From assembly GCA_900752115.1 (NCBI GenBank), contig CAADUC010000029.1, forward strand, positions 1 to 8,444: a stretch of DNA of 8,444 nt. The letters are read 5' to 3'. Source of the stretch: Clostridia bacterium (lineage in GTDB: Bacteria; Bacillota; Clostridia; Oscillospirales; Acutalibacteraceae). Each line of letters starts with the position of its first letter. Positions within the stretch are counted from its first letter, which is position 1. The notes beneath the pieces are model-generated. The model ran no database searches, had not been told where the DNA came from, and saw nothing but the letters and a program-made list of their open reading frames with translations. This document shows, one piece after another, positions 1 through 6,333 of this stretch. The translations under genes and the position numbers were made by a program.

Positions 1-2064
1 ATGAGCCGCTTTCACCGCTACAGCGTCAACAACACCATGCTCATCTATATGCAGCGCCCCGACGCCACCCATGTGGCCGGCTTCAACAAATGGCGCGATC
101 AGTTTGGAAGGAGCGTTAAGAAGGGCGAAAAGGGCATTAAGATCATCGCCCCCACGCCCTTCAAGAAGAAAATCGAGCAGCAGAAATTAGACCCCGACAC
201 CAAGCTCCCCCTGCGGGATGAGAACGGCGATATTATCACGGAGGAAAAGACGGTGCAGATCCCCATGTACAAGCCCGTGGTGGTGTTCGACGTGCAGCAG
301 ACCGCAGGCAAGCCCCTGCCGGAGCTGGCGGCGAACCTTACGGGGGATGTGCAGAATTACGAGGTGTTTATGGAAGCTCTGCGCCGCAGCGCGCCCGTCC
401 CCATCTTCTTTGAGAAGCTGGCGGAGAATATGGACGGTTACTTCTCCGTGGACAAACAGCGCATCGTCCTCAGAGAAGGCATGAGCGAGGTACAGACGGT
501 CTGCGCCGCCGTCCATGAGATCGCCCACTCCAGGCTCCACAATAAGGACGAAATCGGAGAAAAATATCAGGCGGTCGAGCTGTTCGGCAAGCCTGCGCTG
601 TTCTCCAACGGGCGCATCGACCGGGATAAGCTGCCGGAGGGCTTGTATGTATATGACCTGCGCGGCTCGGATTACGATCCGGGTATGCCGGTAACGCTTG
701 AAAGCCATGTCACCGTCAATCACGCCGCCTCTGTCATCACAGCAGCGCCCATTGAGCTGCCGGAGCAGGGCTTTCTTTATTTAGGCGAGGACGGGCTGAA
801 CTTCACGGGCGGCGAGCAGACCGTGAAGGAGTTTTGGCACGCACAGTACCCGGAAAAGGCAAAGCTCTCCCGCGCCGCCGAGGAGATTCAGGCGGAGAGC
901 ATCTCCTTCGCCGTCTGCGCCTATTACGGCATTGAGACAGGCGAAAACAGCTTCGGGTATCTGGCGACCTGGGCCAAGGACAGGGAGCTGACCGAGCTTC
1001 GCGCATCGCTGGAGACCATCAACCGAACCTCATCCTCCCTGATTACGGATATCGACCGCCATTACGCGGAAATATGCAAGGAGCGCGGGCTGGACAGGGA
1101 GACGGAGAGCCTTGCCGCCCAGCCTGTGCAGGAGATCGCCGTGCAGGAGCAGGAGCCGGTCACAGCGCCGGACAACGGCTGCGTCCCCGATCCTGCAATT
1201 TCTGTTGAGAGCATGAACGCCTACGGCTACACCGATTCCAATATGCTGCCGCTGACAAAGGAGCGTGCGCTGGAGCTCATGGAACGGGATGTAAGCGTGT
1301 ATATGCTTCACACCGACAACACCGAGGCCATGGCCTTCGATGCAGAGGATATCCGCAGCTTTGACGGCATCTTCGGCGTGGAAGCCTCCGAATGGGAGAC
1401 GGTCAAGGAACGCCTTGCGCCGCAGGACTACGAGAAGGCGTTCCTCGAAAATCCCACAGATTCCTTTGCCATCTACCAGCTCAGAGACAACGACGATACG
1501 GCGCAGCTCCGCTTTATGAACGCCGAGTATCTGGCGCAGAAGGGGCTTTCCATTGAAAAGGGAAATTACGCCGCCGTCTATGTGGGAAACCTTGACCGCA
1601 GGGGCGATACGCAGGACAGGTTGGACGTGCTGTATGAGACCTTCAACCTCCGCCGCCCGGAGGATTTTCGCGGTCACAGCCTGTCCGTCAGCGACATCGT
1701 GGCGCTGAAGCAGAACGGCGTGGTATCCTGTCATTACGTTGATTCCCGGGGCTTCAAGGCGCTGCCCGACTTCCTCAAGCCGGAAAACTATCTCAAAAAC
1801 GCGGAGATGGCCATGGAGGACGATTACGGCATGATCGACGGCGTTATCAACAACGGGCCGAAGCAGACCGTGGCAGAGCTGGAGGAACAGGCAAAGTCCG
1901 GCAAGCCCGTCTCCCTCATGGAGCTGGCGCAGACGGTGCGCCGAGAACAGGCGCAGGCGGCACGGCAGGAGAAGAAGCCCTCCGTGCTGGCAAAGCTCTG
2001 TCCTCCCGTCAACGAGCCGAAAAAGACAGCGCGTTCAAAGCGCGCGGAAAGAGAGTTGCTATGA
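1..2064 (+). CDS. ArdC-like antirestriction protein with inserted domain and YodL/DUF4316-like C-terminus (5' partial)
   Basis: Probable antirestriction protein that binds single-stranded DNA entering by conjugation and protects it in the recipient cytoplasm. Residues 1-110 resemble the ArdC N-terminal domain (QRPDAT at 18-23, VKKGEKGI at 39-46, FDVQQT at 96-101). Relatives usually begin about 35 residues earlier, so the first ATG is probably internal and the true start lies left of the window. A zinc metallopeptidase motif HEIAH sits at residues 172-176, and E299 in a QAES context is the likely third zinc ligand. Between them, residues about 188-280 form an inserted module resembling the large polyvalent LPD28-type domain. 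Residues about 405-475 are a module common in such mobile-element proteins, about 489-595 resemble YodL, and 594-687 resemble DUF4316. The last four bases overlap the next gene. The ArdC and metallopeptidase assignments are firm. The C-terminal domain names are from memory and less certain. Confidence 0.88.
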   Translation: MSRFHRYSVNNTMLIYMQRPDATHVAGFNKWRDQFGRSVKKGEKGIKIIAPTPFKKKIEQQKLDPDTKLPLRDENGDIITEEKTVQIPMYKPVVVFDVQQTAGKPLPELAANLTGDVQNYEVFMEALRRSAPVPIFFEKLAENMDGYFSVDKQRIVLREGMSEVQTVCAAVHEIAHSRLHNKDEIGEKYQAVELFGKPALFSNGRIDRDKLPEGLYVYDLRGSDYDPGMPVTLESHVTVNHAASVITAAPIELPEQGFLYLGEDGLNFTGGEQTVKEFWHAQYPEKAKLSRAAEEIQAESISFAVCAYYGIETGENSFGYLATWAKDRELTELRASLETINRTSSSLITDIDRHYAEICKERGLDRETESLAAQPVQEIAVQEQEPVTAPDNGCVPDPAISVESMNAYGYTDSNMLPLTKERALELMERDVSVYMLHTDNTEAMAFDAEDIRSFDGIFGVEASEWETVKERLAPQDYEKAFLENPTDSFAIYQLRDNDDTAQLRFMNAEYLAQKGLSIEKGNYAAVYVGNLDRRGDTQDRLDVLYETFNLRRPEDFRGHSLSVSDIVALKQNGVVSCHYVDSRGFKALPDFLKPENYLKNAEMAMEDDYGMIDGVINNGPKQTVAELEEQAKSGKPVSLMELAQTVRREQAQAARQEKKPSVLAKLCPPVNEPKKTARSKRAERELL

Positions 2065-2282
2065 TGAATTTTACCAACGATGAAATGAACCTCATGTGCA
2101 TCTACCAGAGCGACAGCCGCAGCGGGCTGATTGCCGCCCTCACCGAAATGCGCGGATACCTGGACGAGGACGAAGCCGAGCTGCGGGAGCTGACCGACAG
2201 CGCCCTGCAAAAGCTGGGCGAAATCACCGATGAGGACTTCGCAGCGCTGGAGCTGGTGCCGGACTTCGACACGGACGAATAA
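2061..2282 (+). CDS. TTRAP family small protein (transposon-transfer assisting protein)
   Basis: A 73-residue, strongly acidic cytoplasmic protein matching the TTRAP family, small proteins found next to ArdC-like genes in clostridial conjugative elements. The family name implies help with transfer, but no biochemical role is established. Visible family features are the MNLMCIY segment near the N-terminus, the RGYLDEDEAELRELTDSAL helix in the middle and the acidic PDFDTDE tail. No catalytic motif or membrane segment is seen. The start overlaps the stop of the ArdC-like gene (ATGATGA at 2061-2067), so translation is probably coupled. Either ATG (2061 or 2064) could start it; the second gives the MNF beginning more typical of relatives. 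The upstream ribosome binding site is weak (GAAAGAGAG), which fits coupling. A GC-rich hairpin follows closely. Confidence 0.85.
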   Translation: MMNFTNDEMNLMCIYQSDSRSGLIAALTEMRGYLDEDEAELRELTDSALQKLGEITDEDFAALELVPDFDTDE

Positions 2283-2292
2283 GGCGGATGCG

Positions 2293-2323
2293 GCGGGAGC
2301 GGCTTTCGGGTCGCTCCCGCTTT
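2293..2323 (+). terminator. Probable intrinsic terminator after the TTRAP gene
   Basis: A perfect 9-bp stem pairs 2293-2301 (GCGGGAGCG) with 2312-2320 (CGCTCCCGC). The 10-base loop can partly close with G-U pairs. It starts 10 bases after the TTRAP stop and is followed by only TTT, so the U tract is short. It probably ends the ArdC-TTRAP transcript, but the weak U tract leaves room for read-through or for a role as a processing or attenuation hairpin. Confidence 0.5.
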
Positions 2324-2334
2324 GCTCCCGCGAT

Positions 2335-2377
2335 TCTATTTCCCAAAATCAAAAAAATATTGATTTTGGGAAATAGA
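2335..2377. repeat. Perfect 18-bp AT-rich inverted repeat with 7-base loop
   Basis: Arms 2335-2352 (TCTATTTCCCAAAATCAA) and 2360-2377 are exact reverse complements around AAAAATA. The arms are far more AT-rich than the neighbouring genes. No T tract follows on the + strand, so this is not a standard intrinsic terminator of the TTRAP gene, and it lies beyond a GC-rich hairpin that already fills that role. Possible roles are a regulator binding site, a boundary or remnant of a small inserted element carrying the downstream toxin-antitoxin pair, or a structured RNA. The sequence alone does not decide. Confidence 0.8.
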
Positions 2378-2555
2378 TTGTGATGCTTCACTTGTCTGCA
2401 CTGCCGCATTGTTGGACAAAATGCGTGTATCCGCAAAAATGTTCAATAGATGCGGTTTGCCCTTCTCTTTACAAAAATGTCCGTTCGAGTGCGTAACATC
2501 CACGGAAAACGCACAGAATGAGCAGGGAGTTTTCGCGCTGTTTTTCTGAAAACGC
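2378..2555. other. Non-coding, AT-richer region with clustered short inverted repeats (candidate AbiEi operator)
   Basis: No convincing gene lies here. The region carries short inverted repeats: CGCATT/AATGCG (2405-2410 with 2420-2425), CCGCA/TGCGG (2431-2435 with 2451-2455), GTGCGT/ACGCAC (2489-2494 with 2509-2514) and GTTTTC/GAAAAC (2529-2534 with 2548-2553). GAAAAC also occurs at 2505-2510, and CAAAAATGT is repeated at 2434-2442 and 2472-2480. AbiEi antitoxins are known to repress their own operon by binding inverted repeats upstream of it, and the last pair abuts the -35 element, so some of these may be operators. Short arms of this kind can also occur by chance. Confidence 0.3.
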
Positions 2556-2584
2556 TTGATTTTCACCGGATAGTTGCGTATAAT
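2556..2584 (+). promoter_or_regulatory. SigA-type promoter of the abiE operon
   Basis: TTGATT at 2556-2561 and a perfect TATAAT at 2579-2584 are separated by 17 bases, an ideal vegetative promoter. Transcription would start near 2591, leaving about 13 bases before the ATG at 2604, just enough to hold the GAGGTGA ribosome binding site at 2593-2599. This placement rules out the in-frame TTG at 2574, upstream of the -10, as the start of the antitoxin. It also shows the toxin-antitoxin pair can be expressed independently of the transfer genes. Confidence 0.75.
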
Positions 2585-2603
2585 AAGACTGCGAGGTGAA
2601 AAT

Positions 2604-3185
2604 ATGATAAAGACAACAGCAATGCTACTGGAGGAACTGCGGGAATACGGTTCTCCGAAGTCAAAGTTGGCGCGTATGGCGGAGCGAGGCGAGTGCTTTC
2701 CAATTACAAGGGGGCTATATGAAACTGACCGGAACGCTCCTGCGTACCTGCTTGCGGGCAGTATTTACGGGCCTTCATACATTTCCTTTGAATATGCCCT
2801 CAGCCGCTACGGGCTGATTCCCGAAGCGGTATATGCCGTTACCTGCGCCACCTTTGAAAAGAAAAAGAAAAAGAAGTATGAAACGCCCTTCGGAACCTTC
2901 ACCTATCGGGATGTGCCGTCCGAGGCGTTCCCGCTGGGGATTCGGCTCGTGCAGGAGGGCGATTATTTCTACCGGATCGCAGAGCCGGAAAAGGCACTGT
3001 GCGACCAGCTCTATACTATGCCGCCCGTACCGAACACACAGGAGCTTTTCCGGCTGCTGACGGAGGATTTGCGGATTGAGGAATCGGAGATTGGGAAGCT
3101 GGACGGAAATAAGGTTTGCGAATACAGAGGAGCGTATCACTCCACGAACGTAAAGAAGCTCTGCTCGCTTTTAAGGAGGCTTTGA
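2604..3185 (+). CDS. abiEi: AbiEi family antitoxin (type IV toxin-antitoxin / abortive infection)
   Basis: A 193-residue protein of the AbiEi antitoxin family, which counteracts the AbiEii nucleotidyltransferase without direct binding and represses its own operon. Residues 1-45 form the N-terminal winged-helix region ending in FPITRGLYET. SFEYALSRYGLIPE (61-74) and AEPEKALCD (126-134) are family hallmarks. The C-terminal part (about 140-193) would be the antitoxin domain. The ATG at 2604 is chosen because GAGGTGA (2593-2599) precedes it and the promoter -10 at 2579-2584 overlaps the longer TTG-initiated frame from 2574. The toxin gene starts one base after this stop. A run of six lysine codons (2859-2876, K86-K91), made of AAG/AAA, sits before the conserved YETPFGTF segment; it lengthens a naturally basic loop and is an A-rich tract where slippage is possible. 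Base composition is less GC-rich than the transfer genes, consistent with separate acquisition. Confidence 0.9.
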   Translation: MIKTTAMLLEELREYGSPKSKLARMAERGECFPITRGLYETDRNAPAYLLAGSIYGPSYISFEYALSRYGLIPEAVYAVTCATFEKKKKKKYETPFGTFTYRDVPSEAFPLGIRLVQEGDYFYRIAEPEKALCDQLYTMPPVPNTQELFRLLTEDLRIEESEIGKLDGNKVCEYRGAYHSTNVKKLCSLLRRL

Positions 3186-3186
3186 C

Positions 3187-4053
3187 ATGAACAGCGCCAT
3201 TGAACAGATGCTGAAAAGCTACCATGTAGAGAATATCTACGACAGAAAGAACGCCATGAAGGAGATCATGCAGGAAATTGTGCTCTGCGGCTTGTCCCGT
3301 GCGGGCTTCTTCAAAAAAGCAGCGTTCTACGGCGGAACCGCCCTGCGAATCTTCTACGGTCTCGACCGCTTCTCCGAGGATCTGGATTTTTCGCTGGAAG
3401 CGGAGGATTTGGACTTTGACCTGACCGCCTACTTTCCCGTGCTGGAGAAGGAAGTAAAAGCCTTTGGGCTGAATGTGGAGATTCAGGAAAAGGAAAAGAC
3501 AAAAGAAAGCACCATCCGCTCCGCCTTTCTGAAGGGGAACACGAAGGAACATCTCCTGCTGTTCTACGCGGATGAAAAGGTGGCGGGAAGCGTAGCGAAG
3601 AATGAAGCGATCAAGATAAAGTTCGAGGTGGACGTTAACCCGCCCGCCTTCGCCGCATTCGAGCACAAATACCGGCTGCTGCCCGTGCCGTATGAGGTGC
3701 GGCTGTACGATATGCCCTCCCTGTTCGCAGGAAAAATCCATGCTGTCATCTGCCGTGCGTGGCAGAGCCGCATCAAGGGCAGGGATCTTTACGACTATGT
3801 ATTCTATCTTTCAAGGGGTGCGGCCGTCAATCAAAAACACCTTCGGGCACGATTGATTGATTCCGGATATATTTCTGCCGATGCGGACTGTTCCTTGCCG
3901 GAAATCAAAGAGATGCTGGCGGAACGCTTCGACAGCATCGATTACGCACAGGCAAGGCAGGATGTGGAGCCGTTCATTCACGATTCCTCCGTGCTGAATA
4001 TATGGAGCGCAGACTTTTTCAAACAAATCACGGAGGGACTGACTGCGGTATAG
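3187..4053 (+). CDS. abiEii: AbiEii/AbiGii family nucleotidyltransferase toxin
   Basis: A 288-residue toxin of the AbiEii family (DNA polymerase beta-type nucleotidyltransferase fold), the growth-arresting half of the type IV toxin-antitoxin pair and a known phage abortive-infection module. The catalytic signature is complete: GGTALR at 49-54 with the D65-x-D67 metal-binding pair in FSEDLDFSL, and D149 in KFEVDVNPP as the probable third acidic residue. It also has the family segment with K183 (FAGKIHA) and RDLYD at 199-203. Related enzymes transfer nucleotides to RNA (tRNA in MenT-type members); the substrate here cannot be read from the sequence. The start follows AAGGAGG at 3173-3179 with a 7-base gap, and only one base separates it from the antitoxin stop, so the two are co-translated in the usual antitoxin-first order. 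No truncation is seen, so the toxin looks functional. Confidence 0.93.
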   Translation: MNSAIEQMLKSYHVENIYDRKNAMKEIMQEIVLCGLSRAGFFKKAAFYGGTALRIFYGLDRFSEDLDFSLEAEDLDFDLTAYFPVLEKEVKAFGLNVEIQEKEKTKESTIRSAFLKGNTKEHLLLFYADEKVAGSVAKNEAIKIKFEVDVNPPAFAAFEHKYRLLPVPYEVRLYDMPSLFAGKIHAVICRAWQSRIKGRDLYDYVFYLSRGAAVNQKHLRARLIDSGYISADADCSLPEIKEMLAERFDSIDYAQARQDVEPFIHDSSVLNIWSADFFKQITEGLTAV

Positions 4054-4086
4054 TCCCCGACTGAAAACCGAATACCGCCCCTTACA

Positions 4087-4116
4087 TAGAGCGTCCGTTC
4101 CGGGCGCTCTAAATTT
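4087..4116 (+). terminator. Hairpin between abiEii and the giant gene
   Basis: TAGAGCGTCC (4087-4096) pairs with GGGCGCTCTA (4102-4111), giving a 10-bp stem with one U-G pair and a GTTCC loop, followed by AATTT. It starts 33 bases after the abiEii stop and ends 13 bases before the ribosome binding site of the next gene. It could be a weak terminator for the abiE transcript or a leader hairpin of the giant gene. No clear promoter is seen between it and the start at 4138. Confidence 0.45.
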
Positions 4117-4137
4117 ATGCCATGAAGGAGGAGCAAT

Positions 4138-6333
4138 ATGCCGAGCAAGCTACAAACGTATATGCAGATGGCGGACGAGGCGCAGCGGCAGATCACCGGC
4201 AGCTACCGGGGCTGGACGGGCTTTCTCACCACCGCCGCAAGGCTGTACAAATACCCCTACGCCGAGCAGGTCATGATCCACGCCCAGCGTCCGGACGCCA
4301 CCGCCTGCGCGGAGTACGACTTCTGGAACGAAAAGATGGGCCGGTATGTCCGCAGGGGCTCCAAGGGCATCGCCCTCATCGACAGCAGCGGCGAAAGGCC
4401 GAGGCTTCGGTATGTGTTCGACGTGTCGGACACGGGCGGCAGAGAATTTCCCAAGAGCCGCTATCTGTGGGAATACCGGGAGGAACATGCGGACGCGGTA
4501 AGCGCCATGCTGGAAAGCCGCTACGGTGTGGACGGAAAAGGAGGGTTCCCTGACCAGCTTGAGCGCATCGCGTCTCAGCTTGCGGAGGAATACTGGCGGG
4601 ACTATAAGCGGGATATCCTCGCCATCGTTGACGATTCCTTTCTTTACGGATATGATGAGTTCAACGTAGGAGCGGCCTTCCAAAGCGCCGCCGCCGTCAG
4701 CATAGCTTACTCGCTCATGTCCCGCTGCGGGCTTGAAGCGGACGACCGCTTCGAGCATGAGGATTTCCTGAGCATCTTCGATTTCAACACCCCGGAAGCC
4801 GCCGCCGAGCTGGGCACGGCGGTGAGCAGGATCAACGGAGAGGTGCTGCGGCAGATCGAAGTCACCATCAAGAATTACGAGCGCGAGAAACTCGCGGAAA
4901 GGAGCCATAGCCATGACAGAGCTGACCTACACCAAGAACGGGGACTACCTGATTCCCGACCTGACGCTGAGCGAGACGCCGGAGGACGCGAGACCCCTGG
5001 GCAAGTACGGGAGACTGCGCAGGAGCTACCTTCAGGAGCACAGACCGGGGCTGTACAGCCGTCTGGTGCTGTCGGAGAAGCTGTTCCCGCACCTGCGGGA
5101 GATCGACGAGACGGCGAACCGGAGGCTGGAGCAGATGATGCCGGAGCTGATGAAGGCGGCGGGCGTGACGGAGGAGCTGAAAGCCCGCGACCAGATGAAA
5201 TGGGGGGGGCTGATGAACAGCCTGAAAGCGCAGGCCGAGGAGATCATCCTCAGCGAGCTGGTATACAACTGACCGATGACGCGCCGGAAGCGGAACCGGC
5301 GCAGCCTCCGATACCGCAGGCATACCAACTGAGCCTGTTCCCCACGGAGGAAGAGCAAATCGCATATATCGCAGAAGCGGAGAGTTACACGCCCTCCGCT
5401 TTTTCCATGTCCATCCCGCAGGCGGATATCGACCACATTCTGCGCATGGAGGGCAACGCCGACTATGCCCGCATGAAGATCGCCACGGAGTTCTCCAAGG
5501 GCAAGAGTGCGGAAGAAATCGCGGCGTTTCTTCAAAGCAGCTTTCACGGCGGCAACGGCGTCGTCACCGAAAACGGCAGATATTCCGCCTGGTATGCCGA
5601 GGACGGCATCCACATCGCCAATGGGGACGCGGCAAGATACCTGACCTCCGCAAAGGTCGTAAGCTGGCAGGAGGCGGCAGCGCGCATTTCCGAGCTTTTG
5701 GAGCAGGGCGAATACGCCGCCAATGTAGAGCTTGCGGAAGCGCCGGGACACGAGCGCGCGGAGCTGGCGCAGTCTATCTGGTATCTACGGCAGGATTTAA
5801 GCGAAAAGGCACGGGAGCAGGGCTACCTCTCCTGCCTGTCGGATATGCGGGGCGGCGGTTTCCCGGAGGAAACGGCGCGGCTTGCCGAGCGGCTGGCGGA
5901 ACCGGCTTTCCGCGAGGTTCTTCTGGAAGATTTTATGCAGTTCCAGACCGACTACCGGGAGGACAGGAGCCTGCTGCGCTTCCATTACCACAAGCCGGAC
6001 AATATCGAGCAGGGTTTACGGGAGCTGTCCCGGCCCCGCAGGGAGTACCGCACCGAAATGGCGGAGATTCCCGCCGTGCAGCGGTTTATTACGGAGGACG
6101 AGATCGCCGCGACCCTGACCCGTGGCAGCAATATTGAAGGGAGCAAGGGGCGCATCTACGCCTATTTCAAAGAGAAACACAGCCCCAGGGAGCAGGCGGA
6201 CTTCCTGAAAGATGAATACGGCATTGGGGGAAGCTCCCATGCGGTATCCGGCGCGTCCCACAGCGGTGAGGATCACAGCGGCAAGGGCGTCGTGCTGAAA
6301 AAGCAGGACTGCCCGGAAATTCAACTGAACTGA
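4138..6333 (+). CDS. N-terminal part of giant ICE helicase/methylase-type protein, ended by an in-frame TGA
   Basis: First 731 residues of a giant cytoplasmic protein of conjugative elements whose relatives continue into N6-adenine methylase and SNF2 helicase domains and are thought to process or protect transferred DNA. Start: AAGGAGG at 4125-4131, 6 bases before ATG 4138. Residues about 22-101 are an ArdC-type N-terminal domain (QRPDAT at 50-55, GRYVRRGSKGI at 68-78, FDVSDTGG at 94-101). Residues about 102-255 are a globular region typical of these proteins. Residues about 259-378 are a low-complexity G/A/D/E/P/R/Q linker that overlaps tnpV in another frame. Residues about 426-530 and 650-731 are two copies of a repeated module. 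The frame stops at TGA 6331-6333, where relatives and the other repeat copies have tryptophan, and stays open beyond it. This piece is therefore probably a fragment of a disrupted gene, or the TGA is a sequence error. Confidence 0.85.
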   Translation: MPSKLQTYMQMADEAQRQITGSYRGWTGFLTTAARLYKYPYAEQVMIHAQRPDATACAEYDFWNEKMGRYVRRGSKGIALIDSSGERPRLRYVFDVSDTGGREFPKSRYLWEYREEHADAVSAMLESRYGVDGKGGFPDQLERIASQLAEEYWRDYKRDILAIVDDSFLYGYDEFNVGAAFQSAAAVSIAYSLMSRCGLEADDRFEHEDFLSIFDFNTPEAAAELGTAVSRINGEVLRQIEVTIKNYEREKLAERSHSHDRADLHQERGLPDSRPDAERDAGGRETPGQVRETAQELPSGAQTGAVQPSGAVGEAVPAPAGDRRDGEPEAGADDAGADEGGGRDGGAESPRPDEMGGADEQPESAGRGDHPQRAGIQLTDDAPEAEPAQPPIPQAYQLSLFPTEEEQIAYIAEAESYTPSAFSMSIPQADIDHILRMEGNADYARMKIATEFSKGKSAEEIAAFLQSSFHGGNGVVTENGRYSAWYAEDGIHIANGDAARYLTSAKVVSWQEAAARISELLEQGEYAANVELAEAPGHERAELAQSIWYLRQDLSEKAREQGYLSCLSDMRGGGFPEETARLAERLAEPAFREVLLEDFMQFQTDYREDRSLLRFHYHKPDNIEQGLRELSRPRREYRTEMAEIPAVQRFITEDEIAATLTRGSNIEGSKGRIYAYFKEKHSPREQADFLKDEYGIGGSSHAVSGASHSGEDHSGKGVVLKKQDCPEIQLN
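4898..4904 (+). promoter_or_regulatory. Internal ribosome binding site for nested tnpV
   Basis: AAAGGAG lies 8 bases before the ATG at 4913, inside the giant gene, where it is read as Ala-Glu-Arg codons. Such a good match and spacing in front of the nested frame supports real internal initiation and fixes the tnpV start. Confidence 0.75.
4913..5272 (+). CDS. tnpV: TnpV family transposon-encoded protein, nested out of frame inside the giant gene
   Basis: A complete 119-residue TnpV-family protein, a small protein of unknown biochemical role named from Tn4451-type elements. Family features span the whole length: LTYTKNGDYLIPDLTL at the N-terminus, LGKYGRLRRSYLQEHRPGLY (about 29-48), GVTEELKARDQMKWGGLMNS (about 84-103) and the AEEIILSELVYN ending. 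It has its own ribosome binding site (AAAGGAG, 8-base gap). It lies wholly within the giant gene, shifted one base, covering codons about 259-378 of that frame. The tnpV frame has globular, family-conserved sequence, while the giant frame here is low-complexity linker with almost only G- or C-starting codons. That is expected if the GC-rich third positions of tnpV become first positions of the other frame. tnpV is therefore probably the older coding frame and the linker was overprinted on it. A G8 run (5202-5209) lies inside both frames. Confidence 0.88.
   Translation: MTELTYTKNGDYLIPDLTLSETPEDARPLGKYGRLRRSYLQEHRPGLYSRLVLSEKLFPHLREIDETANRRLEQMMPELMKAAGVTEELKARDQMKWGGLMNSLKAQAEEIILSELVYN

Noticed and set aside
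1030..1734. Long minus-strand open frames opposite the ArdC-like gene (also near 187-723)
   Set aside because: Long antisense frames are common opposite GC-rich genes. The translations show no recognisable domain and the + strand gene is well supported.
2336..2566. 76-residue minus-strand open frame in the region before abiE
   Set aside because: It covers the inverted repeat and the operator-like region, resembles no family I recognise, and no ribosome binding site or promoter is evident.
2574..2603. Longer TTG-initiated start for AbiEi
   Set aside because: The TTG lies upstream of and partly within the promoter region (-10 at 2579-2584), so it would not be in the mRNA. The ATG at 2604 has a good ribosome binding site.
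2283..2603. CRISPR array or tRNA in the intergenic region
   Set aside because: There are no regularly spaced direct repeats and no cloverleaf pattern; only scattered short inverted repeats are seen.
4122..4553. 143-residue frame overlapping the start of the giant gene
   Set aside because: It is the shifted frame of a clearly conserved ArdC-type domain, is rich in R/G/H from GC bias, and has no family resemblance, unlike tnpV.
6331..6333. TGA read as tryptophan by an alternative genetic code, or as selenocysteine
   Set aside because: TGA terminates three other genes here and tryptophan is otherwise TGG, and no selenocysteine insertion hairpin or cysteine-equivalent position supports recoding.
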